From: Desulfobacca_B sp046538075
GTDB lineage: Bacteria > Desulfobacterota > Desulfobaccia > Desulfobaccales > Desulfobaccaceae
Assembly (NCBI GenBank): GCA_046538075.1
Contig: JBKHJN010000035.1
Span: forward strand, 1-29,290
DNA: 29,290 nucleotides
Direction of reading: 5' to 3'
A program made the position numbers and the translations under genes. Positions 6,916 through 14,509 of this stretch are shown one piece after another; position 1 is the first letter of the stretch, and each line of letters opens with the position of its first letter. The notes below the pieces were generated by a model. The model searched no databases, was not told the DNA's origin, and worked only from the letters and a program-made list of their open reading frames with translations.

Positions 6916-7593
6916 CTACTCCTCTACAGGGACTCCCAATTCCTGTTTGAACTGGTCCAGGCCGATTTCATCGATCACCCTTCCCAAACGTTTCTTTTTG
7001 CCCGCCTGGCTAAACCAATCAATGATGCGGCCGGAAAGCTCCAGGGCCTCCTCATCGTTAAGGCCTTTGGCAATCATATCGGCCAAGCGCGGCTTATGAC
7101 CGGAAGCAAAACCACCCGCCAGCACCCGCCAGCCTTTGGCGGTGCCCACCAGCCCTAGGTCCTTAATCGGACTCTCGGCACAATTATTAGGGCACCCCGA
7201 CACCCCAATCTTGAATTTAAACGGCAAGGGCGCGCCATGGTATTTTTCATCCAGTTTCAAGCCTACTCCCACCGCATCCTGAAGGCCCATCTGGCAAAAG
7301 GTAGTGCCGGGGCATAACTTGATGGACCGGACACAGAGGCCGATAGCGGCCCCCGGGACCATCCCCAGCTCCTGCCAGACCTGGTCGAGATCATCAGGTT
7401 TAATCCCTACCAGGGCAAACCGCTCTGCCGAGGTGAGTTTGACGGCCTTGACGCCATATTTCTCCGAAACCTCTGCCACCTTACGCAATAATCCGAAATC
7501 GGTGATGATGCCCCCGGGAATGTGCGGGGCAATGGCATAGGTCTCTTTATCCCTCTGAATAATGGCCCCTTTTTCGAGTAAATTTTCCGCCAT
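6916..7593 (-). CDS. Small siroheme sulfite/nitrite reductase-like protein (assimilatory-type, low molecular weight)
   Basis: The 225-residue protein has both halves of the siroheme-[4Fe-4S] site: C-x5-C as CPGTTFC (C94, C100) and C-x3-C as CPNNC (C134, C138). The N-terminal ferredoxin-like half precedes it (IAPHIPGGIITDFGLLRKVAEVSEKYG). Full-size sulfite reductases are about 550 residues. This length matches the single-chain small sulfite reductases known from sulfate reducers such as Desulfovibrio vulgaris, which reduce sulfite with six electrons. The ATG at 7593 has AGGAGG 7 bases upstream and is preferred to a longer frame from 7626. The gene is alone, between tRNA-His and the HPF-cold-shock gene, with no electron-transfer partner beside it. 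Substrate (sulfite or nitrite) cannot be settled from the sequence. Confidence 0.85.
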   Translation of the reverse strand: MAENLLEKGAIIQRDKETYAIAPHIPGGIITDFGLLRKVAEVSEKYGVKAVKLTSAERFALVGIKPDDLDQVWQELGMVPGAAIGLCVRSIKLCPGTTFCQMGLQDAVGVGLKLDEKYHGAPLPFKFKIGVSGCPNNCAESPIKDLGLVGTAKGWRVLAGGFASGHKPRLADMIAKGLNDEEALELSGRIIDWFSQAGKKKRLGRVIDEIGLDQFKQELGVPVEE

Positions 7594-7732
7594 TTGAAGC
7601 CTCCTCTGCAAAAATTGGATAACCACTCAAAGATGATTTAAAATAATTACTGATAATTCTATTAGCAAGCAAAAGTTTGGCTTTTTTTCCGGTCAGGCGA
7701 TCATAAGATGGACTATTTTGGACTAGGTGAGC

Positions 7733-8266
7733 TCAATCCATGGTGCGGACCCAGATGGCCTGAGGCCCTTTATCCCCGGTTTCCCAGGCCAATTTTACCG
7801 GTTCGCCGATCTTAAGCTTATCAAAGCTGCCTTGTTTAACCGCGTGGGCATGAAAATAGACCTCCAGGCCGTCGGCGGTTTCGATAAATCCATAATCCTC
7901 TTGCGGGAACAGCCGCAAGATTTTGCCGGATTGAGCATGGTCTTCATGGGCCTTGACCATGCGCTGGCGGATATGGGAGTGTTCCTGCAAACTTAGATCG
8001 AGGGCATCAAAGGCCTCGACAATCAGAGGCAGGACAAATTCCCCCTCCCGCGTCAGGGTGATAGTATCTCCAGGAATGGAGATCACCAATTGAATTTCAA
8101 AAGCGCCGTGGCGGTGGTGGCGGGAACCGATGATCTCCACCCGGGCGTGAATAATCGGATCATAATAGTGTTTCTGGAGACGGTCCAATTCTGCTTCGAT
8201 TTTTTCCCGCCATTCCGGCAGGATTTCCACCTGGCGGCCTGAGATGCGGATATCCTGGGGCAGCAT
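7733..8266 (-). CDS. HPF/RaiA ribosome-associated domain fused to a cold-shock domain
   Basis: Residues 1-105 resemble the HPF/RaiA (S30AE) fold that binds the small ribosomal subunit and blocks translation during stress (DIRISGRQVEILPEWREKIE, EAFDALDLSLQEH). Residues 112-177 are a cold-shock OB domain with RNP1-like DYGFIET (124-130) and RNP2-like VYFHAHAV (136-143), which bind single-stranded RNA. This fusion recurs in proteobacteria. The ATG at 8266 has AGGAGG 7 bases upstream. It is transcribed away from amrS, with a strong hairpin in the shared upstream region. A role in ribosome protection or cold/starvation response is inferred from the domains. Confidence 0.85.
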   Translation of the reverse strand: MLPQDIRISGRQVEILPEWREKIEAELDRLQKHYYDPIIHARVEIIGSRHHRHGAFEIQLVISIPGDTITLTREGEFVLPLIVEAFDALDLSLQEHSHIRQRMVKAHEDHAQSGKILRLFPQEDYGFIETADGLEVYFHAHAVKQGSFDKLKIGEPVKLAWETGDKGPQAIWVRTMD

Positions 8267-8327
8267 AGGGGCACCTCCTGAGGGTTGTCGCTATATTTAT
8301 TTATCAGAGCCAATTTCATCTGTGGAC

Positions 8328-8363
8328 GGCGGGGTGGCTGCTTGGAAAATCAGCCACCCCGCC
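8328..8363. other. Strong 13-bp hairpin between divergent genes
   Basis: GGCGGGGTGGCTG (8328-8340) and its exact complement (8351-8363) flank a 10-base loop. It lies 62 bases upstream of the HPF-cold-shock start and 87 bases upstream of amrS. The plus-strand 3' side is CTTTACAAT, not a T-run, so it is a poor terminator. It may be a leader hairpin, an sRNA end or a REP-like repeat. Confidence 0.6.
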
Positions 8364-8450
8364 CTTTACAATATCATATAAAGACATTATTTTTTAAATA
8401 TAGTTATTAATCCTGTTAATCCCGCGGCAAATTGTGCATGAGGTATTACT

Positions 8451-9464
8451 ATGCAAGAAGCCAGATTTTATGAGAAACTGGAGGATAATAAGGTTCAGTG
8501 CCATCTCTGCGCCCATGAATGTCAGATCGATCCAGGCAAACGGGGCATCTGTATGGTTCGGGAGAACCAGGATGGCGTCCTCTATTCCCTGGTTTATGGA
8601 AAGCTCATCGCCCAAAATATCGATCCCATTGAAAAAAAACCGTTATTCCATTTCTTGCCTGGCAGCCGATCTTTTTCGATCGGCACGGTTGGTTGTAATT
8701 TCCAGTGCTTGAATTGTCAGAACTATGATATTTCCCAATATCCCCGCCTGCACGAAAAAAAGATTATTGGTCAGGAGGTAACCCCGTCAGAAGTAGTGTC
8801 CCAGGCCCAAGCCAGTCATTCAGCCAGTATCTCATACACCTATACGGAACCAACCATCTTTTCGGAATTTGCTTATGATACCGCGCTGATAGCCAGAGAA
8901 CAGGGAATCCGCAATGTCTATGTTTCGAATGGCTTCATGACCGAAACTTCGGCTACTGCCATGGCCGAGGTCTTAGATGCCATTAATATTGATCTGAAAA
9001 GCTTTTCGGACAATTTTTATCGCAAGGTGTGTAAGGCCCGGCTGCAGCCGGTGCTGAATACGATTGTGCGGATGAAGCGCTTGGGGGTCTGGGTGGAGGT
9101 GACTACCCTGGTTATCCCTGGCGAAAACGACTCCGAAGGTGAACTCAAAGAAATTGCCGCTTTTATTAAAGGAGTGGATGCCGGGATTCCCTGGCATGTA
9201 TCCGCTTTTTATCCTACTTATAAGATGTTGGATCACCTCCCGACCCCGGAAGCCACCCTGCTCCGGGCCCGGGAGATCGGGCTGGAAACCGGACTACGAT
9301 ATGTCTATACCGGCAATATCCGGGGGGATGCCGGCGAAAATACTTATTGTTATAATTGTCAGGCCCTGGTCATCAACCGCCTCGGCTACACCATCCGGCA
9401 TAATCATCTAAAGGATGGCCATTGTCCTCAATGCGGAACTCCGATCGATGGGGTCTGGAAGTAG
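8451..9464 (+). CDS. amrS: AmmeMemoRadiSam-system radical SAM enzyme AmrS (PflA-like)
   Basis: The 337-residue protein carries the radical-SAM cluster motif CxxxCxxC as CNFQCLNC (C82, C86, C89). Before it is a cysteine-rich N-terminus (CHLCAHEC plus C34). A zinc-ribbon-like end (CYNC and CPQCG) completes the AmrS family layout. AmrS is related to pyruvate-formate-lyase activating enzymes and usually goes with the AMMECR1 and Memo proteins; neither is in the window. The exact reaction is unsettled. The ATG at 8451 has GAGG 7 bases upstream. It converges on cobO. Confidence 0.88.
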   Translation: MQEARFYEKLEDNKVQCHLCAHECQIDPGKRGICMVRENQDGVLYSLVYGKLIAQNIDPIEKKPLFHFLPGSRSFSIGTVGCNFQCLNCQNYDISQYPRLHEKKIIGQEVTPSEVVSQAQASHSASISYTYTEPTIFSEFAYDTALIAREQGIRNVYVSNGFMTETSATAMAEVLDAINIDLKSFSDNFYRKVCKARLQPVLNTIVRMKRLGVWVEVTTLVIPGENDSEGELKEIAAFIKGVDAGIPWHVSAFYPTYKMLDHLPTPEATLLRAREIGLETGLRYVYTGNIRGDAGENTYCYNCQALVINRLGYTIRHNHLKDGHCPQCGTPIDGVWK

Positions 9465-9548
9465 CCCCGACCCAAAGAAGACCCTCGGTCAACACAGGCC
9501 TTAAACTATAACGGGCACTGGGGTGTACTTTAGCTTGGTGCCCAGCTG

Positions 9549-10082
9549 TTAGGATTCAATCCCCTCCCGGGCCGGGATGCCCAGCTGGTAATAATGTTTC
9601 AGGTTTTTCATCTCGGTAACCAGATCAGCGGCAGCAATAATTTCGGGAGGGGCATACCGGCCGGTTAACACTATCTCCACCTGGGGGGGGCGGGACTGAA
9701 GCAGGTCGAGCACCTCAGCCAGTGGCACAAGATTGAAATAAAGGGCGATGTTGATCTCGTCCAGGATGACCAGGTCGTATTCGCTGCTCTGGATCGACTG
9801 TTGGGCCAGGGCCAGGGCTTCCTGGGCCTGAGCCACGTCCTGGGGGTCGGGGTGATCTTTCCTGATAAAGCCACAGCGGCCGAAATGGCGGATGCTAAAC
9901 TCCGGGGCCAGCCGCGGCGCCGCCAACCGTTCTCCGCTTTCTTCGCCTTTTAAAAACTGAATCATCAGGACCTTGAAACCCCGGCCCACCGCCCGCAGCG
10001 CCAGTCCCAGGGCGCAGGTGGTTTTGCCTTTGCCGTCTCCGGTATAGACCTGGATCAGGCCCTGAGTCAATTTTTTGGCCAT
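9549..10082 (-). CDS. cobO: Corrinoid adenosyltransferase (cob(I)yrinic acid a,c-diamide adenosyltransferase)
   Basis: The 177-residue protein transfers the adenosyl group from ATP to cob(I)alamin-type corrinoids, making the coenzyme form of B12. The P-loop GDGKGKTT lies at residues 15-22, followed by the family sequence ALGLALRAVGRGFKVLMIQFLKG, the Walker B strand YDLVILDEINIAL and the C-terminal NLKHYY. Length and motifs are those of the CobO/CobA (BtuR) family. I start at the ATG at 10082, with AGGAAA upstream; an adjacent TTG at 10085 is possible. It lies near the cobU-cobT-cobS genes but on the opposite strand. Confidence 0.95.
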   Translation of the reverse strand: MAKKLTQGLIQVYTGDGKGKTTCALGLALRAVGRGFKVLMIQFLKGEESGERLAAPRLAPEFSIRHFGRCGFIRKDHPDPQDVAQAQEALALAQQSIQSSEYDLVILDEINIALYFNLVPLAEVLDLLQSRPPQVEIVLTGRYAPPEIIAAADLVTEMKNLKHYYQLGIPAREGIES

Positions 10083-10186
10083 CAAATTTTCCTTTCCTTC
10101 AGGGAGTCGCTTGCCGATCAGCTATTCCCGGTTGAAGCCATGTCTGTTAGCAACTTTTTCCACTTTTTTATTAGGGAAAGTAAACC

Positions 10187-11338
10187 TTATGTTTTATCTC
10201 GTAACAGATTGCGGGCAATGATCACCCGCATGATCTCGTTGGTCCCTTCGTAGATCTGGGCCCCCTTGGCGTCCCGCAAGTGGCGCTCCATGGCATAATC
10301 CCTCAGGTAGCCGTAGCCCCCCATGATCTGCACTCCCTCCACCGCGGCCTGCATGGCCACATCCGTGGCAAACAGCTTGGCCATGGCCGCGTCGGTATCG
10401 TAAGGCAGACCTTGATCTTTGCGCCACGCGGCCCGGAGGGTCAGGAGTTCCGCGGCCTCCAACTGGGTGGCAATATCGGCCAGCTTCCACTGAATGGCCT
10501 GGAACTGGCCAATGGCCTGACCGAACTGCTCCCGACGCCGGGCATAGGCCAGCGCTTCGGCTAATACCGCCCGCCCCAGGCCCACGGCCTGGGCCGCGGT
10601 GCCGCTGCGGCCGTCGTCCAGGGCGCGCAGCATCACCTTCAAGCCCTGATTTTCTCCGCCCACCAGATTAATCTCAGGAATACGAGCATTATCAAAAATC
10701 AGATCCACCGTGCCCGTGGCCCGGAGCCCCAACTTGTCTTCCAGCGGCCCGACGGTAATCCCAGGGGCCTCCTGCAGGTCCACAATAAAAGCGCTGATGC
10801 CCTTGGGACCGAGCTCCGGTGCAGTGCTGGCCGCCACCAGCCCGTAGCTGGCCACCTGGCCGCTGGTGACGAATTTCTTGGTGCCGTTGAGGATATAGTC
10901 CTGGCCCTGGCGGACCGCAGTGCATTGCAGCCGGCTCGGATCTGAGCCCGCTTCGGCCTCGGTGAGGGCAAAACAGGCCATTTTGCGACCCTGAGCCACC
11001 GGCATCAGATAACGCTGCTTCTGGGCCTGCGTCCCCCAAGAATTTATCGTTCCGGCAAACAGGGTGTGGTTAACATGCATGATCAAGGCACAGGACATAC
11101 AGGCCTGCGCGATTTCCTTTACGGCCAGCACACAACTGACAAAATCCTTCCCGGCCCCGCCGTAGGGCTCGGGGATCGCTAGCCCCATGAAGCCCAGTTC
11201 CCCGAGGCCGGCCAAAATCTCCGCCGGATGCCGGCCCTGTCGATCTAACTCAGCCGCCTGCGGCATGATCTTTTCTTGGGCGAATTGCCTGGCAGTATTT
11301 AGGACCTGTTGCTGGGAAGTGCTTAAAGTAAAATCCAT
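10187..11338 (-). CDS. Acyl-CoA dehydrogenase (short-chain, butyryl-CoA dehydrogenase-like)
   Basis: The 383-residue flavoprotein would oxidise acyl-CoA to the trans-2-enoyl-CoA and pass electrons to electron-transfer flavoprotein. Family marks are the FAD/substrate loop CFALTEAEAGSDPS (122-135), the RREQFGQAIGQFQ signature (268-280) and GGYGYLRDYAMER (340-352). The catalytic base is Glu364 in IYEGTNEI. The position of the base and the length match short-chain and glutaryl/butyryl-type enzymes. The ATG at 11338 has AAGGAG about 8 bases upstream; the longer frame runs back through a hairpin repeat and is rejected. No ETF genes are adjacent. Chain-length preference cannot be read from the sequence. 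Confidence 0.93.
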   Translation of the reverse strand: MDFTLSTSQQQVLNTARQFAQEKIMPQAAELDRQGRHPAEILAGLGELGFMGLAIPEPYGGAGKDFVSCVLAVKEIAQACMSCALIMHVNHTLFAGTINSWGTQAQKQRYLMPVAQGRKMACFALTEAEAGSDPSRLQCTAVRQGQDYILNGTKKFVTSGQVASYGLVAASTAPELGPKGISAFIVDLQEAPGITVGPLEDKLGLRATGTVDLIFDNARIPEINLVGGENQGLKVMLRALDDGRSGTAAQAVGLGRAVLAEALAYARRREQFGQAIGQFQAIQWKLADIATQLEAAELLTLRAAWRKDQGLPYDTDAAMAKLFATDVAMQAAVEGVQIMGGYGYLRDYAMERHLRDAKGAQIYEGTNEIMRVIIARNLLRDKT

Positions 11339-11383
11339 GACTCCACTCCTTGGGCATATCATTTTAATCCTGATATTAGTCCG

Positions 11384-11447
11384 AGCATTTAAAAGGTTAA
11401 TTTGAGGGGAGAGGGGGCAGGGGTTGCGGACCCCTGCCCCCTCTCCC
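11384..11447. repeat. Dispersed hairpin repeat, copy 1
   Basis: A 28-base AT-rich-to-GAGGGG lead (11384-11411) runs into a perfect 17-bp inverted repeat (11407-11423 with 11431-11447, 7-base loop). The lead matches copy 2 at 19681 at 27 of 28 positions. Both copies sit just upstream of minus-strand genes. It is probably a REP/MITE-like palindromic element. Confidence 0.75.
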
Positions 11448-11562
11448 AAGAGCTGTTTTCCTTAACCCCAATTCATTTATTTTATGACCTGAGTAATAAT
11501 TGCCTCTGGGGAACCATATTAATCAGATTCTCCTGCTAACTGTTTTCTTTTTTACTTAATGG

Positions 11563-11591
11563 TTGGTAAAATTACAAATTTATTTTATATA
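11563..11591 (+). promoter_or_regulatory. Possible sigma-70 promoter of the cobU operon
   Basis: TTGGTA (11563-11568), 17 bases, then TATATA (11586-11591). If used, transcription would start near 11598, inside the first arm of the inverted repeat at 11592, so an upstream promoter would be needed for a full leader hairpin. Confidence 0.4.
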
Positions 11592-11648
11592 CAGAGGTTA
11601 AACCTAGAGGCCCGCGATGAAGCTGAGCATTAGGCTTAGCAACCTCTG
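11592..11648 (+). other. Branched inverted-repeat structure upstream of cobU
   Basis: CAGAGGTT (11592-11599) pairs with AACCTCTG (11641-11648). Inside it CTGAGC (11623-11628) pairs with GCTTAG (11634-11639) around a 5-base loop. As RNA this gives a closing stem with at least one inner hairpin, 33 bases before cobU. I find no B12-box-like GCCACTG, so it is not a recognisable cobalamin riboswitch. It could be an operator or an unclassified leader. The remaining bases between 11448 and 11681 show nothing else convincing. Confidence 0.4.
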
Positions 11649-11681
11649 CGGTAAAATTATCATTATCAGGAAAAACCTGCC

Positions 11682-12245
11682 TTGATTCCAAAGGTTAATC
11701 ATTTCCGGTTGGCCCTAATCACCGGCGGGGCCAAAAGCGGCAAAAGCCGCTATGCCCAGGCGCTGGCCGAATCCCAGCCCCGCCCCTGGCTTTATGTGGC
11801 CACCAGCGAGGCTTTGGATGAAGAGATGGCCGATCGTATTGCCCGCCATCAGGCCCGGCGGGGATCAGATTGGACTACCAGGGAAGAGCCGCTATCCCTG
11901 GCCCGGACCCTACAGGAGGCGGAAGCCCGGTATGGAGTGATTCTAGTAGATTGTCTGACCGTCTGGCTGTCCAACCTGATGACCCGTTTGGCCCCTGACT
12001 CAGACATCGACAGCCTTGAAGTCATGGCTCTGTTGAAGGTGCTGGAAAACTTTAATACCCCGGTGATCCTGGTCACCAATGAGGTGGGCTGGGGGATTGT
12101 CCCGGACAATGCGCTGGCCCGGGAATTTCGCGACCGGGCCGGAGACCTTAATCAACGGTTGAGTCAGCTGGCTGACCTGGTGGTATTGGTGGTGGGCGGC
12201 CTGCCCCTGACCCTGAAACCTGAGCCAGCCACCTTATCTGAATAA
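11682..12245 (+). CDS. cobU: Adenosylcobinamide kinase / adenosylcobinamide-phosphate guanylyltransferase
   Basis: The 187-residue bifunctional enzyme phosphorylates adenosylcobinamide and then adds GMP, giving adenosylcobinamide-GDP for nucleotide-loop assembly. It has the P-loop GGAKSGKS (15-22), the kinase/guanylyl strand LYVATSEALDEEMADRIARHQARRG with the conserved HxxRR region, the strand VILVDCLTVWLSNL and the C-terminal REFRDRAGDLNQRL typical of CobU. No ATG fits; the TTG at 11682 with AGGA 10 bases upstream is the best start. The cobT gene follows 12 bases after the stop, so they form an operon. Confidence 0.95.
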   Translation: MIPKVNHFRLALITGGAKSGKSRYAQALAESQPRPWLYVATSEALDEEMADRIARHQARRGSDWTTREEPLSLARTLQEAEARYGVILVDCLTVWLSNLMTRLAPDSDIDSLEVMALLKVLENFNTPVILVTNEVGWGIVPDNALAREFRDRAGDLNQRLSQLADLVVLVVGGLPLTLKPEPATLSE

Positions 12246-12257
12246 AGGAAACTTTAC

Positions 12258-13340
12258 ATGTCCCCGATAGCTGAACTTGATCAATTGATTCCTCAGATCC
12301 GACCGCTAAATCCTGACTGGTTTGAAAAGGCCCGGCAGCGGCTCGATCAACTCACCAAACCGCGGGGCAGTCTGGGGCGCTTGGAAGAGCTGGCGGCCCA
12401 TTATGTGGCCATCCGGGAGGAACTTTTCCCACCGCTCGATCGTAAAGTGGTATGCGTCTTTGCCGCCGACCATGGCGTGGTCGCCGAAGGCGTCAGCGCC
12501 TTTCCCTCGGAGGTGACCTTCCAGATGGTGGCTAATTTCCTCCGGGGCGGGGCGGCGATCAATGTGCTGGCCCGGCACGTCGGAGCCCAGGTGCAGGTAG
12601 TGGATATCGGCGTTAAGGCCGATTTTGACCCGCAACCGGGGTTGATCTCCCGCAAGGTGGCCTATGGCAGCCGCAATTTGGCGGTGGAGCCGGCCATGAG
12701 CCAAGAGGAGGTAGCTCAGGCTTTGCGGGTCGGTCTGGCTCTGGCCCAGGAGAATGTTGCCGCCGGGGTCGATATCCTGGCTATTGGCGAAATGGGAATC
12801 GGCAATACCACCCCGGCTGCCGCCCTGGCCGCGGTGTTTACCGCCCAACCCGCGGCCGCGGTCACCGGCCGGGGGACCGGCGTTGATGATGCCACTTTCC
12901 GCCACAAAGTCGCGGTCATCGAACGGGCCTTGGCGCATCACCGCCCTGATCCCCGGGACCCTGTGGGGGTGCTGGCCCAGATCGGCGGCCTGGAGATTGC
13001 CGGTATGACCGGGTTGATTTTAGGAGCGGCCGCAGCCCGACGGCCGGTAGTAGTAGACGGGTTTATCGCTACTGCTGCGGCCCTGGTGGCCGTCAGACTC
13101 TGCCCCCGGGTTAAAGATTATATGCTGGCGGCTCACCAGTCGGTAGAACCGGGGCATCAGCTGATGTTAGACAGTCTGGGGTTAAAACCTCTATTAGCTC
13201 TGGGGATGCGCCTGGGAGAAGGCACCGGGGCGGTCCTGGGGATGAGCCTGGTCGACGCCGGGCTCAAGATCTATAAAGAAATGGCCACCTTTGCGGAAGC
13301 CGGAGTCGCGGACCGGACTGAAGGAGCCGGGCCGCCATGA
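12258..13340 (+). CDS. cobT: Nicotinate-nucleotide-dimethylbenzimidazole phosphoribosyltransferase
   Basis: The 360-residue enzyme makes alpha-ribazole phosphate, the lower ligand precursor of B12, from a benzimidazole base and nicotinate mononucleotide. Recognisable parts are KPRGSLGRLEELA (34-46), VFAADHGVVAEGVSAFP, the glycine-rich GEMGIGNTTPAAAL loop and the C-terminal GEGTGA with catalytic Glu321. The length is normal. The start ATG has AAGGAAA about 8 bases upstream. It is the second gene of the cobU-cobT unit; the following cobS is separated by a small gene on the other strand. Confidence 0.96.
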   Translation: MSPIAELDQLIPQIRPLNPDWFEKARQRLDQLTKPRGSLGRLEELAAHYVAIREELFPPLDRKVVCVFAADHGVVAEGVSAFPSEVTFQMVANFLRGGAAINVLARHVGAQVQVVDIGVKADFDPQPGLISRKVAYGSRNLAVEPAMSQEEVAQALRVGLALAQENVAAGVDILAIGEMGIGNTTPAAALAAVFTAQPAAAVTGRGTGVDDATFRHKVAVIERALAHHRPDPRDPVGVLAQIGGLEIAGMTGLILGAAAARRPVVVDGFIATAAALVAVRLCPRVKDYMLAAHQSVEPGHQLMLDSLGLKPLLALGMRLGEGTGAVLGMSLVDAGLKIYKEMATFAEAGVADRTEGAGPP

Positions 13341-13352
13341 CAGGACCTCCTT

Positions 13353-13553
13353 TTAGTAAGCCAGAACATAATAAATCACATAAAGCCAGGACAAGATGCC
13401 GTGGACGATGGCCCAAAATACCGATTTATGCAGACTCCAGGAGATGGTGATGGCCAGAGCCGAACCAAAGGTCATGCCCCCGGTAGCAATATATCTAACA
13501 TAGGTGGTGTTGCCCCTAGCGGCGGGGATCTGCGAATTAGCAGGTAAAATCAA
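13353..13553 (-). CDS. Small hydrophobic membrane protein, antisense between cobT and cobS
   Basis: The product is about 66 residues: a short polar N-terminus followed by a hydrophobic C-terminal half, GSALAITISWSLHKSVFWAI then VHGILSWLYVIYYVLAY. This resembles a family of tiny uncharacterised bacterial membrane proteins ending in a WAIxHGxxSWxYVIYY-type motif. I start at a TTG at 13553 because AGAGG lies 7 bases upstream; an ATG at 13478 (41 residues) is the alternative, with no well-spaced site. It ends 12 bases from cobT on the opposite strand. The function is unknown. Confidence 0.6.
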   Translation of the reverse strand: MILPANSQIPAARGNTTYVRYIATGGMTFGSALAITISWSLHKSVFWAIVHGILSWLYVIYYVLAY

Positions 13554-13688
13554 AGATGCACCTCTTCTAAGCCGTTGTCGTAGTCTGGAGGCCAATATAC
13601 AATAAGGCCGCCTCAATTGCAACTGTCAGTTTCTGGAAGAACAGGCCGGTTAAGATAATTATATGAAAATGGAGCATCTTCAGGATTT

Positions 13689-14423
13689 ATGATCCAATCA
13701 TTTGGTCTGGCCCTGACTTTTCTCACTATTTTTCCCTATCCCCGCCATCCGCCCAGCACCCCGGGGGAACTGGCCCGATCCATGCTATGGTTCCCCCTGG
13801 TGGGTCTGCTCCTGGGGCTGCTTCTGGTATCGGTATATTCCGGACTGGCGCTCATCTTCCCCCATCCGGTGGTCGCCGCCTTGCTGGTTGTGGTCCTGGT
13901 GGTGGCCACCCGGGGGCTGCATCTCGATGGCCTAGCCGATACCCTGGACGGCCTGGGGGCCGGGCAGACCCCGGAAGCCCGGCTGCGGATCATGAAAGAC
14001 AGCGCTTTGGGGGCTTTTGGGGTGCTTGGTCTGGTGGTCATCCTGCTCCTCAAGTTTGCCCTGATCCTGGCCCTGATGGACCAGGCGGATGTCTGGGGGC
14101 TAATCCTATTCCCGGTGGTCAGTCGCTGGTCTATGGTCGCCTTGGCATATCTGTCCCCCTATGCCCGGCCGGAAGGCGGACTGGGGCAGGCCATGACCTC
14201 GTTGGTTGCGGGGCTACATCTTTGGGGGGCCAGCCTGAGCGCCTTATTCTTGGCCCTATTGACCTATGGGCTGCGCGGTTTATTGGCCCTGGCCCTGGTA
14301 GCCCTGTCGACCTGGCTGGCCAGCCGCTATTTCCAGCGCCGGCTGGGAGGCATTACCGGTGATGTGCTAGGCGCGGTCAATGAGTTCCATGAAGTGCTAG
14401 CCCTAGCTGTGACCCTGGCTTAA
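13689..14423 (+). CDS. cobS: Cobalamin synthase (adenosylcobinamide-GDP ribazoletransferase)
   Basis: The 244-residue integral membrane enzyme joins adenosylcobinamide-GDP (from CobU) with alpha-ribazole (from the CobT product), completing the nucleotide loop. The family motif HLDGLADTLDG lies at 78-88, followed by RIMKDSALGAFG. The protein has several hydrophobic segments (about 31-75, 110-135, 175-220). The C-terminus has ITGDVLGAVNEFHEVLALA, characteristic of CobS. The ATG at 13689 has AGGA close upstream. It lies 348 bases after cobT, separated by the small antisense gene, so it may have its own promoter. Confidence 0.94.
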   Translation: MIQSFGLALTFLTIFPYPRHPPSTPGELARSMLWFPLVGLLLGLLLVSVYSGLALIFPHPVVAALLVVVLVVATRGLHLDGLADTLDGLGAGQTPEARLRIMKDSALGAFGVLGLVVILLLKFALILALMDQADVWGLILFPVVSRWSMVALAYLSPYARPEGGLGQAMTSLVAGLHLWGASLSALFLALLTYGLRGLLALALVALSTWLASRYFQRRLGGITGDVLGAVNEFHEVLALAVTLA

Positions 14424-14509
14424 AATTGTCTGGGGATTGCCTCTGGTCTTTTTAAAATTGGCCTTTTCTGTTATATTTAAAATATAATTTATCAAAATTT
14501 GGGGGAATT

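Noticed and set aside
11339..11449. Longer acyl-CoA dehydrogenase start
   Set aside because: The extra 37 residues are translated from the hairpin repeat; the ATG at 11338 has a good ribosome site.
11448..11681. Cobalamin riboswitch upstream of cobU
   Set aside because: No B12-box-like GCCACTG or other conserved riboswitch core was found; only a generic branched hairpin is present.
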